Below, one piece after another: positions 46,036 through 55,920 of a DNA stretch of 64,000 bases. Under the pieces are notes generated by a model that was not told where the DNA came from, made no database searches, and saw nothing but the letters and a program-made list of their open reading frames with translations. How positions within the stretch are numbered: position 1 is the first letter of the stretch; every line of letters begins with the position of its first letter. The translations under genes were made by a program, and so were the position numbers. The stretch lies in NCBI RefSeq assembly GCF_015354055.1, contig NZ_JACHTM010000001.1:434001-498000 (forward strand). Reading direction: 5' to 3'. The DNA comes from Thermaurantiacus tibetensis. GTDB lineage: Bacteria; Pseudomonadota; Alphaproteobacteria; Sphingomonadales; Sphingomonadaceae.

Positions 46036-46075
46036 GCCCGGAACATAGCACGAACATGGCTGCCAGAGCGAGCCC

Positions 46076-47062
46076 CTAGAGCCACCCCTTCTTCTTGAAC
46101 CAGAGGTAGGGCACCACGGCTGCCAGCACCATGAGCCCGAGCGCCCAGGCGTAGCCATACTCCCAGTTGAGCTCGGGCATGAAGTCGAAGTTCATCCCGT
46201 AGATCGAGGCAACGAGCGTGGGCGGCAGGAACACGACCGCCGCCACCGAGAAGATCTTGATGATCGCGTTCTGCTCGATCGAGATCCGCCCCAGCGCGGC
46301 ATCGAGGAGGAAGCTCACGTTCGCCGACAGATAGGATGCGTTCTGGTCCAGCGAGGCGAGGTCGCGCGCCACCGAGCGCAGCTCGTCCCGCAGCTGCTTG
46401 CCCTGGCCCAGCTCCCCGTCGCGCATCCGGGCGGTGAGGAAGCTCGTCATCCGGAGCATGGTCTGGATCGAGTCGTGGACCTTGTTGAGGACCACGTTCA
46501 CTCCCCCGATCCGCCGCAGGATGCGGGTGAGGTCGTCGGTCGACAGCCGCCGGCCCGAGGGGGTGCGCAGCGCGAAGACCGTGCCGGTAAGGCTGTCGAG
46601 CTCGGTGCCCATGCGCTCGAGGATGTCGGCGGTCCGGTCGACGATGCCGTCGAGCAGGCCCACGAGCACGCCGAGCGGCGTGGCCGGCACGCCCTGCCGC
46701 GCGCACTGCGCGGCGAAGCTGCGGAACGGCTGCGGGTCCGAGTAGCGCACCGTCACCAGCCGCTCCGGCCCGAGGATGAACGTCACCGGCACCGAGCGGG
46801 GGCTGTCGCTGTCGAGGCCGACGACGAGGAGGGCCGTCATGAAGTTCGCGTTGCCCTCCCGGTATGTCCGGCTCGAGGCCTCGATCTCCACCATGTCGGC
46901 ATGGGTGGGGAGCTCGATTCCCGTGGCCCGGCGCACGAGCGGGCCTTCCCAGGCGAGCGGGTCGGCGACATCGATCCAGACCGCGCCCTCGAGCACCTCG
47001 GGCCCGTCGGCCGGACCCACCGACGTCCACCCCTTCTCGCCTGCACGGAACGCCCGGAGCAT
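46076..47062 (-). CDS. corA: CorA-family divalent metal transporter
   Basis: A 328-residue CorA channel, forming a pentamer for Mg2+ (or Co2+/Ni2+/Zn2+) flux in the inner membrane. A long cytoplasmic N-terminal domain precedes two C-terminal helices. The signature Tyr-Gly-Met-Asn (ASIYGMNFDFMPEL) follows the first helix, and the protein ends with basic residues (WFKKKGWL). FLPPTLVASIYGMNF is typical. The PEL after the loop fits the Mg/Zn CorA-ZntB superfamily. Confidence 0.95.
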   Translation of the reverse strand: MLRAFRAGEKGWTSVGPADGPEVLEGAVWIDVADPLAWEGPLVRRATGIELPTHADMVEIEASSRTYREGNANFMTALLVVGLDSDSPRSVPVTFILGPERLVTVRYSDPQPFRSFAAQCARQGVPATPLGVLVGLLDGIVDRTADILERMGTELDSLTGTVFALRTPSGRRLSTDDLTRILRRIGGVNVVLNKVHDSIQTMLRMTSFLTARMRDGELGQGKQLRDELRSVARDLASLDQNASYLSANVSFLLDAALGRISIEQNAIIKIFSVAAVVFLPPTLVASIYGMNFDFMPELNWEYGYAWALGLMVLAAVVPYLWFKKKGWL

Positions 47063-47103
47063 GGGGGCCGCCTAGCCGCCCCGCGCAAGGGGCGCCAGAT
47101 GGC

Positions 47104-47490
47104 TCAGCGTGGCGGCGGCACCAGCCCGACGGACACGAACACAGCGGCCTGGACCAGCATCACGACGAGCCAGTGGAGGGGGTCGAGAAGGGCAAGGCGC
47201 GTGCGGGCGCCGCGCAGCGCGTGGGTGGCAGCCACTGCCGGCAGCACGAAGCCCGCCCAGATGACGACGGGGGTGAGCAGCGCCATGACGAGGGGCGGCG
47301 CCTCGTCGGGCGCGAGGATCAGGGCGCCCGCCAGGATGGCCGCAAGCCACGCCTCGGCCAAGGCGAGCACGGCAAGCACGGGCGCCCGGGGCAGGGGCGT
47401 GCCGAAGAGGCGCAGGAAGAGAAGCCCGGCCGCAAGCCCGGCCAGCGTGCCCAAGAGGATCGGGCCGGCGTTGAGGAGGATGTAGATCAT
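47104..47490 (-). CDS. Small integral membrane protein
   Basis: A 128-residue protein with four predicted membrane helices and short loops; function unknown. It starts [19 protein letters not shown] and ends [10 protein letters not shown]. Its ATG overlaps the moaB stop (ATGA), so it is translated with moaB. Similarity to DUF1761-like proteins is possible but I cannot confirm it. It ends 41 bases before the corA start. Confidence 0.7.
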   Translation of the reverse strand: MIYILLNAGPILLGTLAGLAAGLLFLRLFGTPLPRAPVLAVLALAEAWLAAILAGALILAPDEAPPLVMALLTPVVIWAGFVLPAVAATHALRGARTRLALLDPLHWLVVMLVQAAVFVSVGLVPPPR

Positions 47491-48017
47491 GCGCCTTCGC
47501 GAAGGCGCGGCATCAGCTCGACGAAGTTGCAGGGCCGGTGGCGGCTGTCGAGCTGGTGGGCGAGGATGCCGTCCCAGCCGTCCCTCACCGCGCCGGTCGA
47601 GCCGGGCAGGGCGAAGATGTAGGTGCCGCGGGCGACGCCGGCGCAGGCGCGCGACTGGATGGTCGAGGTGCCGATCGACTGGAAGGAGAGCCAGCGGAAG
47701 AGCTCGCCGAAGCCCGGGATGGTCTTGTCGCACACGGCCTCGAGCGCCTCGGGGGTCACGTCGCGCCCGGTCACGCCAGTGCCGCCGGTCGAGATGATGC
47801 AATCGACCTCCGGGTCCGCGATCCACGCCTCGAGCGCCGCGACGATCGCCGGCACCTCGTCCTTCACGATCTGTCGCGCCGCGAGCACGTGGCCGGCCGC
47901 CGTCAGCCGCTCGACGAGGAGGTCACCGCTCCGGTCCGATGCAGCATCGCGGCTGTCGGAGACGGTGAGAACCGCAATCCGCACCGGCAGGAAGGGAAGC
48001 GCCGGGTCGATCGGCAT
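47487..48017 (-). CDS. moaB: Molybdenum cofactor biosynthesis protein MoaB
   Basis: A 176-residue MogA/MoaB-type protein that adenylates molybdopterin before molybdate insertion. The molybdopterin-binding motif [17 protein letters not shown] is intact and [14 protein letters not shown] is at the N-terminus. No other moa/moe genes are in the window. The ATG is ten bases from the end of the lytic transglycosylase gene, which lies upstream in the same direction. Confidence 0.94.
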   Translation of the reverse strand: MPIDPALPFLPVRIAVLTVSDSRDAASDRSGDLLVERLTAAGHVLAARQIVKDEVPAIVAALEAWIADPEVDCIISTGGTGVTGRDVTPEALEAVCDKTIPGFGELFRWLSFQSIGTSTIQSRACAGVARGTYIFALPGSTGAVRDGWDGILAHQLDSRHRPCNFVELMPRLREGA

Positions 48018-48026
48018 GGGTCGCGC

Positions 48027-49838
48027 CTAGCGGTCGATCGCCGGCGCACCGGGGAAGGGCACCGCTGCGGCCCCCGGAAGGCCGGGGAAGCGCGGCCAGA
48101 GGTTGGCGGCGATGGCCGAGAGGCTCGAGGAGGCAGCCGGCGCACCCTCGGCAGCGGCCTTCATCTCGTAGAGCCAGTAGTTCCTGAGCACCACCTCCAC
48201 ATAGTGGCGCGTCTCGCGAAAGGGAATGGACTCGATGAAGAGCAGCACGTCGTTGTTGTAGCGCATCTCGCCGGTGTTCCAGCGGCCGACCGAGCCCGGC
48301 CCGGCATTGTACGCCGCGATCACCTTGGGCAGGAGCCCGAGCGTTGCCGGGCTGTCGCGCAGCATCTCGAGATAGGCCTGGCCGAACTCGACGTTGAAGC
48401 TCGGGTCGGCGAGGTGCGCATCGGAAGCGGGGAGCACCAGCACGCGCGAGAGCTCGCGCGCAGTTCCCGGCATCAGCTGCATCACGCCTCGGGCGCCGGC
48501 CGGGGAGCGGGCCGTGGTGATGAACCGGCTTTCCTGCATGGCGTGGGCGAAGACGAGGTTGCGGTCCACGCGCCAGCCGTTCACCGGCCGCCAGTTGGGC
48601 GTGGGAAAGCGTGCGGCCATGGGCGCGCGCATGCCGGGCGGCGGGTTGGCAGCCAGCCAGTATTGCGTCGCCGGCAGGTCGAGCCGGGCGGCAAGCCGCA
48701 GGATCGGCTCGTAGAACTGGGGGTCGGCGGTTCGGGCGAGGTGGCGCAGCTCGCGGTCGGCAAGGCCGATCTCGCCCACTTCCATGAGTGCGACCGAGCG
48801 GCGCGCGCCCGCAAGGCCAGAAAGCGTGGTCCAGTCGGCGGTGATGAAGTCGGGTTCGCGCCAGTCGAACGCGGGCTCGAGCCCCAGCACGCGCGCGGCG
48901 AGAAGCCCGTAGAAGCCGGTCGGGTCAGCGTCACGCGCCACCTTGAGCCGGCTCTCCGCCTGCTCGGGCCGGCCGCAGCGTACGTGGGCGCGCGCGGCCC
49001 AGAAGGCGCCCGAGGAGCGCAGCTCATCGTTGGCGAACTGGCGGCCGATGCCGTCGAAGTGGCGGGCTGCCGCCTCGCAGTCCCCTAGCCGGAATGCGGC
49101 AAGACCACCCACCCAGTTGCCGAACGCGGCCCAGTCGCCCGAGCCGTCCGCCGCGCGGGCAGCAAGCGCCTTCGCCCCCGGGTCATCGAGGGCGAGGTAT
49201 CGGTCCCATGCGGCGCGCGCCGCCCACTCGCTCCTGACGCTCGTCGTGAGCTCGGGTGCGAAGCGGTCGAGGAGCCCGTTCACCTCCTCGGCGCGCCCCT
49301 GCGCGATGAGCGCGCGGGCGCGGCCTGCGAACTCGGTGTCGACGGGTGTTTCGAGCCGGCTGCCGCGCGGCCCCATGGAGGGGGTGAGCCGCACCGGCAC
49401 GAGCGCCCGCTCGCTCGCGATCGGCGGCAGGTCGGCGGCTCCCGTGCGGCGGGCGAGTGCGAGGATGTCGCGCGCCTGCGGGGCATCGGGGTTGGCCTCG
49501 AGCCACGAAACGAGCGCCGCGCGGCCGGCCGAGGTGCCGCGGCGGAGAAGGATCTGCGATTCCGCCGTGGCATGCAGGAGGCCGCGCGGCATGGCCGCGA
49601 GCCCCGCGGACGCCTGGGCGAGCCGGCCGGCGGCGATGTCGCGGAAGACCTGCCGGTAGGCCGCGCGCTGCGCCGGGCTGAGCTGGGGGGGCACCCGCAT
49701 GTCCTGCGGCCGGAGCCCGGTGACGACGAGGGTGGGGATGCCGTCGTCGGCCGCGACAAGGGATTCGCCGTCCTCGGCCTCCTGCGCGCGCACCGCGGCT
49801 GCGGCGAGGACAAGCGCGATCGCGAGCAGGTGCCGCAT
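48027..49838 (-). CDS. Soluble lytic murein transglycosylase (Slt-like)
   Basis: A 603-residue periplasmic enzyme that cleaves peptidoglycan to 1,6-anhydromuropeptides. A signal peptide covers 1-18, then a long alpha-superhelical region, then the SLT domain with the catalytic Glu436 in AMQESRF, followed by GARGVMQLMPGTA and AAYNAGPGSVGRW. The layout is that of Slt70. Its start overlaps the stop of the UDG-like gene (ATGA). Confidence 0.93.
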   Translation of the reverse strand: MRHLLAIALVLAAAAVRAQEAEDGESLVAADDGIPTLVVTGLRPQDMRVPPQLSPAQRAAYRQVFRDIAAGRLAQASAGLAAMPRGLLHATAESQILLRRGTSAGRAALVSWLEANPDAPQARDILALARRTGAADLPPIASERALVPVRLTPSMGPRGSRLETPVDTEFAGRARALIAQGRAEEVNGLLDRFAPELTTSVRSEWAARAAWDRYLALDDPGAKALAARAADGSGDWAAFGNWVGGLAAFRLGDCEAAARHFDGIGRQFANDELRSSGAFWAARAHVRCGRPEQAESRLKVARDADPTGFYGLLAARVLGLEPAFDWREPDFITADWTTLSGLAGARRSVALMEVGEIGLADRELRHLARTADPQFYEPILRLAARLDLPATQYWLAANPPPGMRAPMAARFPTPNWRPVNGWRVDRNLVFAHAMQESRFITTARSPAGARGVMQLMPGTARELSRVLVLPASDAHLADPSFNVEFGQAYLEMLRDSPATLGLLPKVIAAYNAGPGSVGRWNTGEMRYNNDVLLFIESIPFRETRHYVEVVLRNYWLYEMKAAAEGAPAASSSLSAIAANLWPRFPGLPGAAAVPFPGAPAIDR

Positions 49839-50689
49839 CAGCCGAGCATCCGCCGGAAGGCGAGGAGGTCGGCCCAGGCCAGCGCCTTGTCCTCCGGGCG
49901 GCGCAGCAGGTAGCCGGGGTTGAAGGTGGCAAGGGCGGGCACGCGCAGGCCTTCGGCTGCCACCTCGAGCGGACGGCCACGCACCCGGGAGATGGCCTCG
50001 TCCGTGCGTGCCAGCGCCTGCGTGGCGGTCGCGCCGAGGAGCAGCATGCGCCGCGGGCGCAGCAGCCGGAGGTGGGCGAGCGTCAGCGGCAGGTCGGCGG
50101 CGATGTCTTCGGGCGAAGCGGGCCCCGGCAGCGGGCGGCAGGGGGTGAGAAGGGTGATGCCGCAGCAGCTCCGGTCGAGCCCGATGGCCGCGAGCATCCG
50201 GTCGAGGAGCTGGCCGGCGGGCCCGCTGAAGGGCCGGCCGGTCTCGAGGTCGGCAGCACTCGGCGAATCGCCGATGACGAGCACGCCGGACGTGGCCGCG
50301 CCGTCAAGGAGCGGCGCATTGGGCACCAGCCTGCGCACATGGGCGTGGAGCGCCTCGAGCGTGTCGAACCGGTCGAGGCCCTGCCACGCGCTGCGGGTGG
50401 CCGGTTCTGCCGGCCTGCCTGCTCGTGGCGGCAGCGGCACCGCGGGCCGCTCGCGCGCGCTACCGGCGTTCGCCCGCTCCGGAGGCGCGGCGGCCTCCGT
50501 CGGCGCCTCCTCCCCGAGGTCGAGCCATGGCACGGGGCGCGCGCGGACGGCCGTGTCCACGCCGGCAAGCACCCACCAGCCAAGAAGCGCCCGCGCGGCT
50601 TCCGCCCGGGCGACAGGCCCATCCGGCCGCGCGAGGATCCCGGTCCCGACCACCGCTGTGACAGTTTCGAGGCTTGCGCGGCGGGTCAA
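49838..50689 (-). CDS. Divergent family 4 uracil-DNA glycosylase homologue
   Basis: A 283-residue protein with a family 4 UDG fold in residues 110-283 after a Pro/Ala-rich region. The scaffold is plain: VLVIGDSPSAAD, PFSGPAGQLLDRML, LLTPCRPLPGP and YLLRRPEDKALAWADL. However, motif A has GDSP rather than GEAPG, the C-terminal HPS/HPA motif reads Asn257-Pro-Gly, and only one (Cys184) of four expected 4Fe-4S cysteines is present. Glycosylase activity is doubtful. The TTG start at 50689 is preceded by AGGAG at good spacing; no ATG lies nearby. Confidence 0.8.
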   Translation of the reverse strand: MTRRASLETVTAVVGTGILARPDGPVARAEAARALLGWWVLAGVDTAVRARPVPWLDLGEEAPTEAAAPPERANAGSARERPAVPLPPRAGRPAEPATRSAWQGLDRFDTLEALHAHVRRLVPNAPLLDGAATSGVLVIGDSPSAADLETGRPFSGPAGQLLDRMLAAIGLDRSCCGITLLTPCRPLPGPASPEDIAADLPLTLAHLRLLRPRRMLLLGATATQALARTDEAISRVRGRPLEVAAEGLRVPALATFNPGYLLRRPEDKALAWADLLAFRRMLG

Positions 50690-50781
50690 TGGGCTCCTAG
50701 GGCGCCTGCGCCGGATGTCGGCTTGGCTGCGACGAATGGCGGTGAACGGCCGGCGGGCGCGGGGCTTGAGGAGAAGTGCAG

Positions 50782-52428
50782 GTGTCTCGAGAGGCGATGC
50801 CCTATGATCTCGTCATCGTCGGCGGTGGCCCGGCGGGTCTGTCTGCCGCGATCCGGGCGAAGCAGGCGGCGGCGGCCAGCGGCCTCGACCTTTCCGTCTG
50901 CGTGCTCGAGAAGGGTTCGGAGATCGGCGCCCACATCCTCTCCGGCGCCGTCATCGACCCGAAGGCGCTCGACGAGCTCTTGCCCGACTGGCGCGACGAC
51001 GGCTGCCCGCTGGCCGAGTGCCCCGTCACCTCCAACCACCACTGGATCCTGACCAAGTCGGGCAAGACCGAGTTCCCCCACGCCCTCATTCCGCCGTTCA
51101 TGCGGAACAAGGGCACCTACACCGGCTCGCTCGGCAACCTCTGCCGGTGGCTCGCGCAGAAGGCCGAGGCGCTCGGTGTCGAGATCTTCCCCGGCTTTGC
51201 GGCGGCCGAGGTGCTGTTCGACGAGGCCGGCGGGGTCAAGGGCGTCGCGACCGGGGACATGGGCGTCCGCCGCGACGGCACCCGCGGGCCCAACTACCAG
51301 CCCGGCCTCGAGCTCCATGCCAAGTACACCTTCTTCGCCGAGGGCGCGCGCGGCCACCTCTCCAAGCAGCTCATCGCCCGCTACGGCCTGCGCGAGGGCA
51401 AGAGCCCGCAGGTCTACGGCATCGGCTTCAAGGAGCTCTGGGACGTGCCGGCCGAGAACCACGTGCCGGGCACCGTGATCCACACGCAGGGCTGGCCGCT
51501 CTCCGATGCCTGGGGCGGCGGCTTCATCTACCACCAGGCCAACAGCCAGATCGCGCTCGGCTTCGTCGTCGCGCTCAACTACCGCAACCCCTATCTCTCC
51601 CCGTTCGACGAGTTCCAGCGCTGGAAGACGCACCCCGCCATCAAGGCGATGCTGAAGGGCGGGCGGCGCGTCGCCTATGGTGCCCGGGCCATCAACGAGG
51701 GCGGCTGGCAGGCCGTGCCCCGGCTCGTGTTTCCCGGCGGCGCGCTCATCGGCTGTGCCGCGGGCTTCGTGAACGTGCCGCGAATCAAGGGCACCCACAC
51801 CGCGATGAAGACGGGCATGATGGCCGCCGAGGCCGCCGTCGAGGCGATCGCCAGCCAGCGGCAGGGTGATGTGCTCGAGGCCTACGAGGCCGCCTACCAG
51901 GCAAGCTGGGTCGAGAAGGAGCTCCGTCTCGTCCGCAACACCGAGCCGTTCGTCGCCAAGTTCGGCAACGCGCTCGGCACGCTGTTCGCGGGCGCCACCA
52001 TGTGGCTCGAGCACTGGGGCATCCGCATGCCCTTCACGCTCCAGCACGAGCCCGACCACGAGCAGCTGCTGCCCAAGAGCTACTTCGTGCCGAAGGACTA
52101 TCCGAAGCCCGATGGTGTCTACAGCTTCGACAAGCTCTCGAGCGTGTTCCTGTCGAACACCAACCATGAGGAGGACCAGCCGGTCCACCTGAAGCTTGCC
52201 GACCCCGACCGGCCGATCACCTACAACCTGCCGCTCTACGACGAGCCGGCACAGCGCTACTGTCCGGCCGGAGTCTACGAGATCGTGACGACCGAAGAGG
52301 GCCCCCGCTTCCAGATCAACGCGCAGAACTGCGTGCACTGCAAGACGTGCGATATCAAGGATCCCACCCAGAACATCACCTGGGTGGCCCCCGAGGGCGG
52401 CGGCGGGCCCAACTACCCGAACATGTGA
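50782..52428 (+). CDS. Electron transfer flavoprotein-ubiquinone oxidoreductase
   Basis: A 548-residue inner-membrane-associated enzyme passing electrons from ETF to ubiquinone. The FAD motif DLVIVGGGPAGLSAA is near residue 8; PNYQPGLELHAKYT and GCAAGFVNVPRIKGTHTA are family segments. The C-terminal 4Fe-4S site has CPAGVYE, then CVHCKTCDIKDP. I chose the GTG at 50782, eight bases after GAGGAG, giving the family start MSREAMPYD; GTG 50776 and ATG 50797 are alternatives. It links the acyl-CoA dehydrogenases at 4359-9685 to the respiratory chain. Confidence 0.95.
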   Translation: MSREAMPYDLVIVGGGPAGLSAAIRAKQAAAASGLDLSVCVLEKGSEIGAHILSGAVIDPKALDELLPDWRDDGCPLAECPVTSNHHWILTKSGKTEFPHALIPPFMRNKGTYTGSLGNLCRWLAQKAEALGVEIFPGFAAAEVLFDEAGGVKGVATGDMGVRRDGTRGPNYQPGLELHAKYTFFAEGARGHLSKQLIARYGLREGKSPQVYGIGFKELWDVPAENHVPGTVIHTQGWPLSDAWGGGFIYHQANSQIALGFVVALNYRNPYLSPFDEFQRWKTHPAIKAMLKGGRRVAYGARAINEGGWQAVPRLVFPGGALIGCAAGFVNVPRIKGTHTAMKTGMMAAEAAVEAIASQRQGDVLEAYEAAYQASWVEKELRLVRNTEPFVAKFGNALGTLFAGATMWLEHWGIRMPFTLQHEPDHEQLLPKSYFVPKDYPKPDGVYSFDKLSSVFLSNTNHEEDQPVHLKLADPDRPITYNLPLYDEPAQRYCPAGVYEIVTTEEGPRFQINAQNCVHCKTCDIKDPTQNITWVAPEGGGGPNYPNM

Positions 52429-52442
52429 GGCGCGGGCGGCCC

Positions 52443-53339
52443 TCAGGCCGGGCGCTGCGGCGGCGCGGCGGCGGTGCCGCGCCCCGTGACCGACGCGCCC
52501 CGCTTCGGCGCGGGTGCGAGCGCCCAGCGGACGAGGGCACCCATGCCGCTTGCGCCCGCGCGCACGAGGGGGGCTGCCGGCCCCGGGCCTGCAAGCCCCT
52601 GCATCGCCCGGGCCCAGGCCGGCAGGAGGTCGATCGCAGCCTCCATCATCAGCCGGTGTGCGGGCCCAAGCGCGGGCGAGGGCGGGGGGGCTGCAAGGAG
52701 CAGGCCGCACACCTCCCGCGTGCGGCCGTCCGCCCGGAGCTGGGGCCGCATCCGCCGGACCAGCGCTTCCGCCCCCGCCCGTGTCGCCGGCATGCAGTCG
52801 GCGCCGAGGCGGCGGGCCACCTCTGCCATGTCGGCCATGTAGCGGTCCTGCCGGGCCCGGCTCATCAGCGGCTCCCGGTAGCGCCGCCAGGCCTTGAGGA
52901 AGCTCAACGCCTCGACCGCGCCCACGAACGCAAGCGTTTCCGGCTCGTCGGCGCGGTAGGGCGTGCCGTCGGGCAAGGTGCCGCCAAGGCTCGCGTGGAT
53001 TCGGCGCACGCGGGCGATCGCGGCTTCCGCCTGTTCCCTCGGGCCGAAGGTGGTGACGGCAATGAAGGCGGCCGTGCGCCGGAGGCGTCCGCCCATGTCG
53101 GTGCGGAAGTTCGAATGGTCCCAGACGCCGGCCAGCGCCCTTGGGTGGAGCATCTGCACGAGAAGCGAGGTGATCCCTCCGATCATCATGACGGTGACAT
53201 CGGCGTGGATGTCGAAGGCCGGGGAGCCGGCGCCAAGCAGCCGGCGGTCGACGGGCGCCGGCACCACGGCTGGGCGCGCCGCGCCGGGCTCGAGGAAGGG
53301 CGCGCGAATCCGGGCAGCGAGGGCGTCACGCAGAGGCAC
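52443..53339 (-). CDS. MpaB-like (DUF2236) oxygenase family protein
   Basis: A 298-residue protein of the DUF2236/oxygenase-MpaB group, related to latex-clearing protein and thought to be haem-binding. Family segments are LLVQMLHPRALAGVWDHSNF, TTFGPREQAEAAIARVRRIH and a GTLPDGTPYRADEPE stretch. The conserved His residues in LHP and RRIH could bind haem or metal. The function is unknown in most members. GTG start, 40 bases after ftsK in the same direction. Confidence 0.82.
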   Translation of the reverse strand: MPLRDALAARIRAPFLEPGAARPAVVPAPVDRRLLGAGSPAFDIHADVTVMMIGGITSLLVQMLHPRALAGVWDHSNFRTDMGGRLRRTAAFIAVTTFGPREQAEAAIARVRRIHASLGGTLPDGTPYRADEPETLAFVGAVEALSFLKAWRRYREPLMSRARQDRYMADMAEVARRLGADCMPATRAGAEALVRRMRPQLRADGRTREVCGLLLAAPPPSPALGPAHRLMMEAAIDLLPAWARAMQGLAGPGPAAPLVRAGASGMGALVRWALAPAPKRGASVTGRGTAAAPPQRPA

Positions 53340-53379
53340 GGGCAGAAAGATGGGGCAGGGCGGGAGCCTCGGGAAGGGG

Positions 53380-55749
53380 TCAGCCGAGACGGTTCCCGGC
53401 TTCGTCCATCAGCACCTCGCGGCGGCCGACATGGTCAGGCGCAGAGACGAGCCCCATGTCCTCCATCTGCTCGATGAGCCGGGCGGCGGAATTGTAGCCC
53501 ACGCGGAGCGTCCGCTGCAGGTAGGAGATGGTCGCCTTGCGCGACACGGCGACGACCTGGATCGCCTGCGACAGGAGATCGCCCTCGCCTGCGACGGCCA
53601 TCGCTCCCTGCCGCCCGCTCCCCTGGCCGCGCGGTTCCTCGAGGCCGTCCGGCCCGTCCGGCTCCTCGGTGACGCTCTCGACATAGGCGGGCGTGCCCTG
53701 GGCGCGCCAGTGCGCGGCCACCTTCTCGACCTCGTCGTCCGACACGAAGGGGCCATGCAGGCGGACGATCCGGTTCGAGCCCGGCATGTAGAGCATGTCG
53801 CCCTTGCCGAGCAGGGCTTCCGCGCCCTGCTCGCCGAGGATGGTACGGCTGTCGATCTTGGACGTCACCTGGAAGCTGATGCGCGTCGGCAGGTTCGCCT
53901 TGATCACACCGGTGATGACGTCGACCGAGGGGCGCTGCGTGGCCATGATGAGATGGATGCCTGCCGCACGCGCCTTCTGCGCGAGGCGCTGGATCAGGAA
54001 CTCGACCTCCTTGCCCGCCGTCATCATGAGGTCGGCCATCTCGTCGACGACGATGACGATGCGCGGCAGCGGCTCGAGCCGGAGCGTGACTTCCTCGAAC
54101 TCCGGGTTCCCTTCCGCGTCGAAGCCCGTCTGCACCCGGCGGGTGAAGCTCTCGCCCCGCCGGAGCGCCTCGCGCACCCGCTCGTTGTAAGCGGCAAGCC
54201 CGCGCACGTTGATGTGCGCCATGTTGCGGTAGCGGTCTTCCATCTGCTCGACCGCCCATTTCAGCGCGCGGATGGCCTTGGCCGGCTCCGTCACGACGGG
54301 GGCCAGCAGGTGGGGAATCCCGTCATAGACCGAGAGCTCGAGCATCTTCGGGTCGATGAGGATGAGCCGACACGCCTCCGGCGGCAGCCGGTAGAGGAGC
54401 GAGAGGATCATCGCGTTGAGCCCCACCGACTTGCCCGAGCCCGTGGTGCCGGCGATGAGGAGATGGGGCATGGGCGCGAGGTCGGCAACGACGGGGGCGC
54501 CGGCGATGTCCTTGCCGAGCACCAGCGGCAGGGCCGCCCGGCTGTGCTCGAAGGCGTCGCTCGCGATAAGTTCGGACAGCGCCACCACCTCCCGCCGGCG
54601 GTTCGGGAGCTCGATGCCGATGACGTTGCGGCCCGGGATGGTCGCAACGCGCGCCGAGACCGCGCTCATCGACCGGGCGATGTCGTCGGCAAGGCCGATG
54701 ACCCGGCTTGCCTTGATGCCGGGCGCGGGCTCGAGCTCGTAGAGAGTGACGACGGGGCCCTGGGCGATGCCGACGATGCTGCCCTTCACGCCATAGTCCT
54801 CGAGCACGGCCTCGAGCAGCCGGGCGTTCTGGGTGAGGGCCGCCTCGTCCGCTCCGTCGGCGGCGGGGGGCGGCGGCCGGAGCAGGGCAAGGGGCGGAAG
54901 CTGGAACCGGTCGCCAAGCATCAGGCTTGGCTGGCGCTCGCGCTCGGCCCTCCGCGACGGTTCGGCGGCCCGCGGGCGCACGACGGCGGGCCGCGCGGGC
55001 GGTTCCGCCAACATCGGTTCCTCGTCCGGCTCCTCTCTGGCCTGTTCCGGACGGGCGGGCTTGCTTCCTGCCCGCGATCCCTGGGCTCGCCGCACGCGAA
55101 GGGCCGCAACGAGAGCCCCGAGCCAGCCGAGGAGCCGGATCTCGCCGGCGGCAAGCGCCAGCGCCAGTCCGCCCGCGGCGAATGCCAGCCCCGCGAGCAT
55201 GGTGACGGCCAGGGGCGCGAGCCCCGCAAGCTCCGCAAGCGCGAGACCGCCGCGGTGCGCAAGCAGGCCGACGAGACCGCCCGCGCTGGCTTCGGTCCCG
55301 GGGATCGGCGCCTGGCGAAGCAGCCCGGCGCCCGCCGCCACGAGAAGGAGGGCGAGAACCCCGAGGGCAGCGGCGGAGGCCCCGCTCCGGCGCGCCGCCC
55401 GGCCGGAGAAGGCGTGGACCGCGCGCGCCAGGAGCAGCGCGACCGGCAGCACGGCGGCAAGGCCGAAGCCCTGGAGCAGCAGGTCGGAGACGAGCGCCCC
55501 TGGCCGGCCGAGAAGGTTCACGGCAGCGCGGCTGGTCGCGGTGTTGAGCGACGGGTCGGCGGGCGTGTGGCTCCACAGCGCCAGTGCAAGGCCGGTGGCG
55601 AGCCCGAGGAACAGGAGCCCGGCGGCGAGCCGACGCAGCCAGCCGCCAACAGCTGCCAGTCGCGCGCGCCTTTTGGCGAGAGGCGAGGGGCCCCGCCGCC
55701 GCCTTCTCCAGGGCGCCGCATCAAGAAGGCCGGCGGCGAGGGCTGCCAT
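53380..55749 (-). CDS. ftsK: FtsK/SpoIIIE DNA translocase
   Basis: A 789-residue DNA pump acting at the division septum in chromosome dimer resolution. Four or five N-terminal membrane helices (about 20-190) precede a Pro/Ala/Arg linker, then the motor domain with Walker [14 protein letters not shown] and Walker [13 protein letters not shown]. The C-terminal winged-helix gamma domain ([20 protein letters not shown]) reads KOPS sites. The linker is short compared with E. coli FtsK. Upstream, on the same strand, lies the candidate small RNA with its terminator 81 bases before the start codon. Confidence 0.96.
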   Translation of the reverse strand: MAALAAGLLDAAPWRRRRRGPSPLAKRRARLAAVGGWLRRLAAGLLFLGLATGLALALWSHTPADPSLNTATSRAAVNLLGRPGALVSDLLLQGFGLAAVLPVALLLARAVHAFSGRAARRSGASAAALGVLALLLVAAGAGLLRQAPIPGTEASAGGLVGLLAHRGGLALAELAGLAPLAVTMLAGLAFAAGGLALALAAGEIRLLGWLGALVAALRVRRAQGSRAGSKPARPEQAREEPDEEPMLAEPPARPAVVRPRAAEPSRRAERERQPSLMLGDRFQLPPLALLRPPPPAADGADEAALTQNARLLEAVLEDYGVKGSIVGIAQGPVVTLYELEPAPGIKASRVIGLADDIARSMSAVSARVATIPGRNVIGIELPNRRREVVALSELIASDAFEHSRAALPLVLGKDIAGAPVVADLAPMPHLLIAGTTGSGKSVGLNAMILSLLYRLPPEACRLILIDPKMLELSVYDGIPHLLAPVVTEPAKAIRALKWAVEQMEDRYRNMAHINVRGLAAYNERVREALRRGESFTRRVQTGFDAEGNPEFEEVTLRLEPLPRIVIVVDEMADLMMTAGKEVEFLIQRLAQKARAAGIHLIMATQRPSVDVITGVIKANLPTRISFQVTSKIDSRTILGEQGAEALLGKGDMLYMPGSNRIVRLHGPFVSDDEVEKVAAHWRAQGTPAYVESVTEEPDGPDGLEEPRGQGSGRQGAMAVAGEGDLLSQAIQVVAVSRKATISYLQRTLRVGYNSAARLIEQMEDMGLVSAPDHVGRREVLMDEAGNRLG

Positions 55750-55829
55750 GGGCTGACAATGCCGCGCGGGAGAGGGGCGGTCAAGATTCCGTTCGCGCTT
55801 TGTGCCGCAGGCGCTCCACTTCCTTCACG

Positions 55830-55857
55830 AAAAAGGGCCCGGGCCGAAGCCCGGGCC
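55830..55857 (-). terminator. Strong intrinsic terminator (candidate sRNA end)
   Basis: On the minus strand GGCCCGGGC, loop TTCG and GCCCGGGCC form a perfect 9-bp stem closed by a stable cUUCGg tetraloop (55857-55836), followed by CTTTTT (55835-55830). This is the best intrinsic terminator in the window. It does not follow any annotated minus-strand gene; it lies between the sigma-54 promoter at 55921-55936 and ftsK. Confidence 0.85.
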
Positions 55858-55909
55858 GGAAGGGGAGGACCAAAGTCCCGAAGCGAGCACAGGAGCCCGA
55901 AGGCACCCG
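55830..55909 (-). ncRNA. Candidate sigma-54-dependent small RNA
   Basis: If transcription starts 12 bases after the -12 element (near 55909) and ends in the T-run, the product is about 80 nt. It could form a short GCC-UUCG-GGC hairpin near its 5' end, a GGAC-UUUG-GUCC hairpin in the middle, an unpaired C-rich linker CCUCCCCUUCC able to pair with Shine-Dalgarno sequences, and the terminal hairpin. No ORF with a ribosome site is visible inside. It matches no RNA family I can name. The alternative reading is an attenuated leader of ftsK. Confidence 0.6.
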
Positions 55910-55920
55910 AGACCGTTTAT

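Noticed and set aside
46036-46158. Upstream extension of the radical SAM protein
   Set aside because: The longer frame reads antisense-like Trp/Cys-rich sequence inside corA; the ATG at 46035 gives the family N-terminus.
53750-53790. tRNA-like GGTTCGAGCCC segment
   Set aside because: It lies inside the ftsK coding region and lacks the rest of a cloverleaf.
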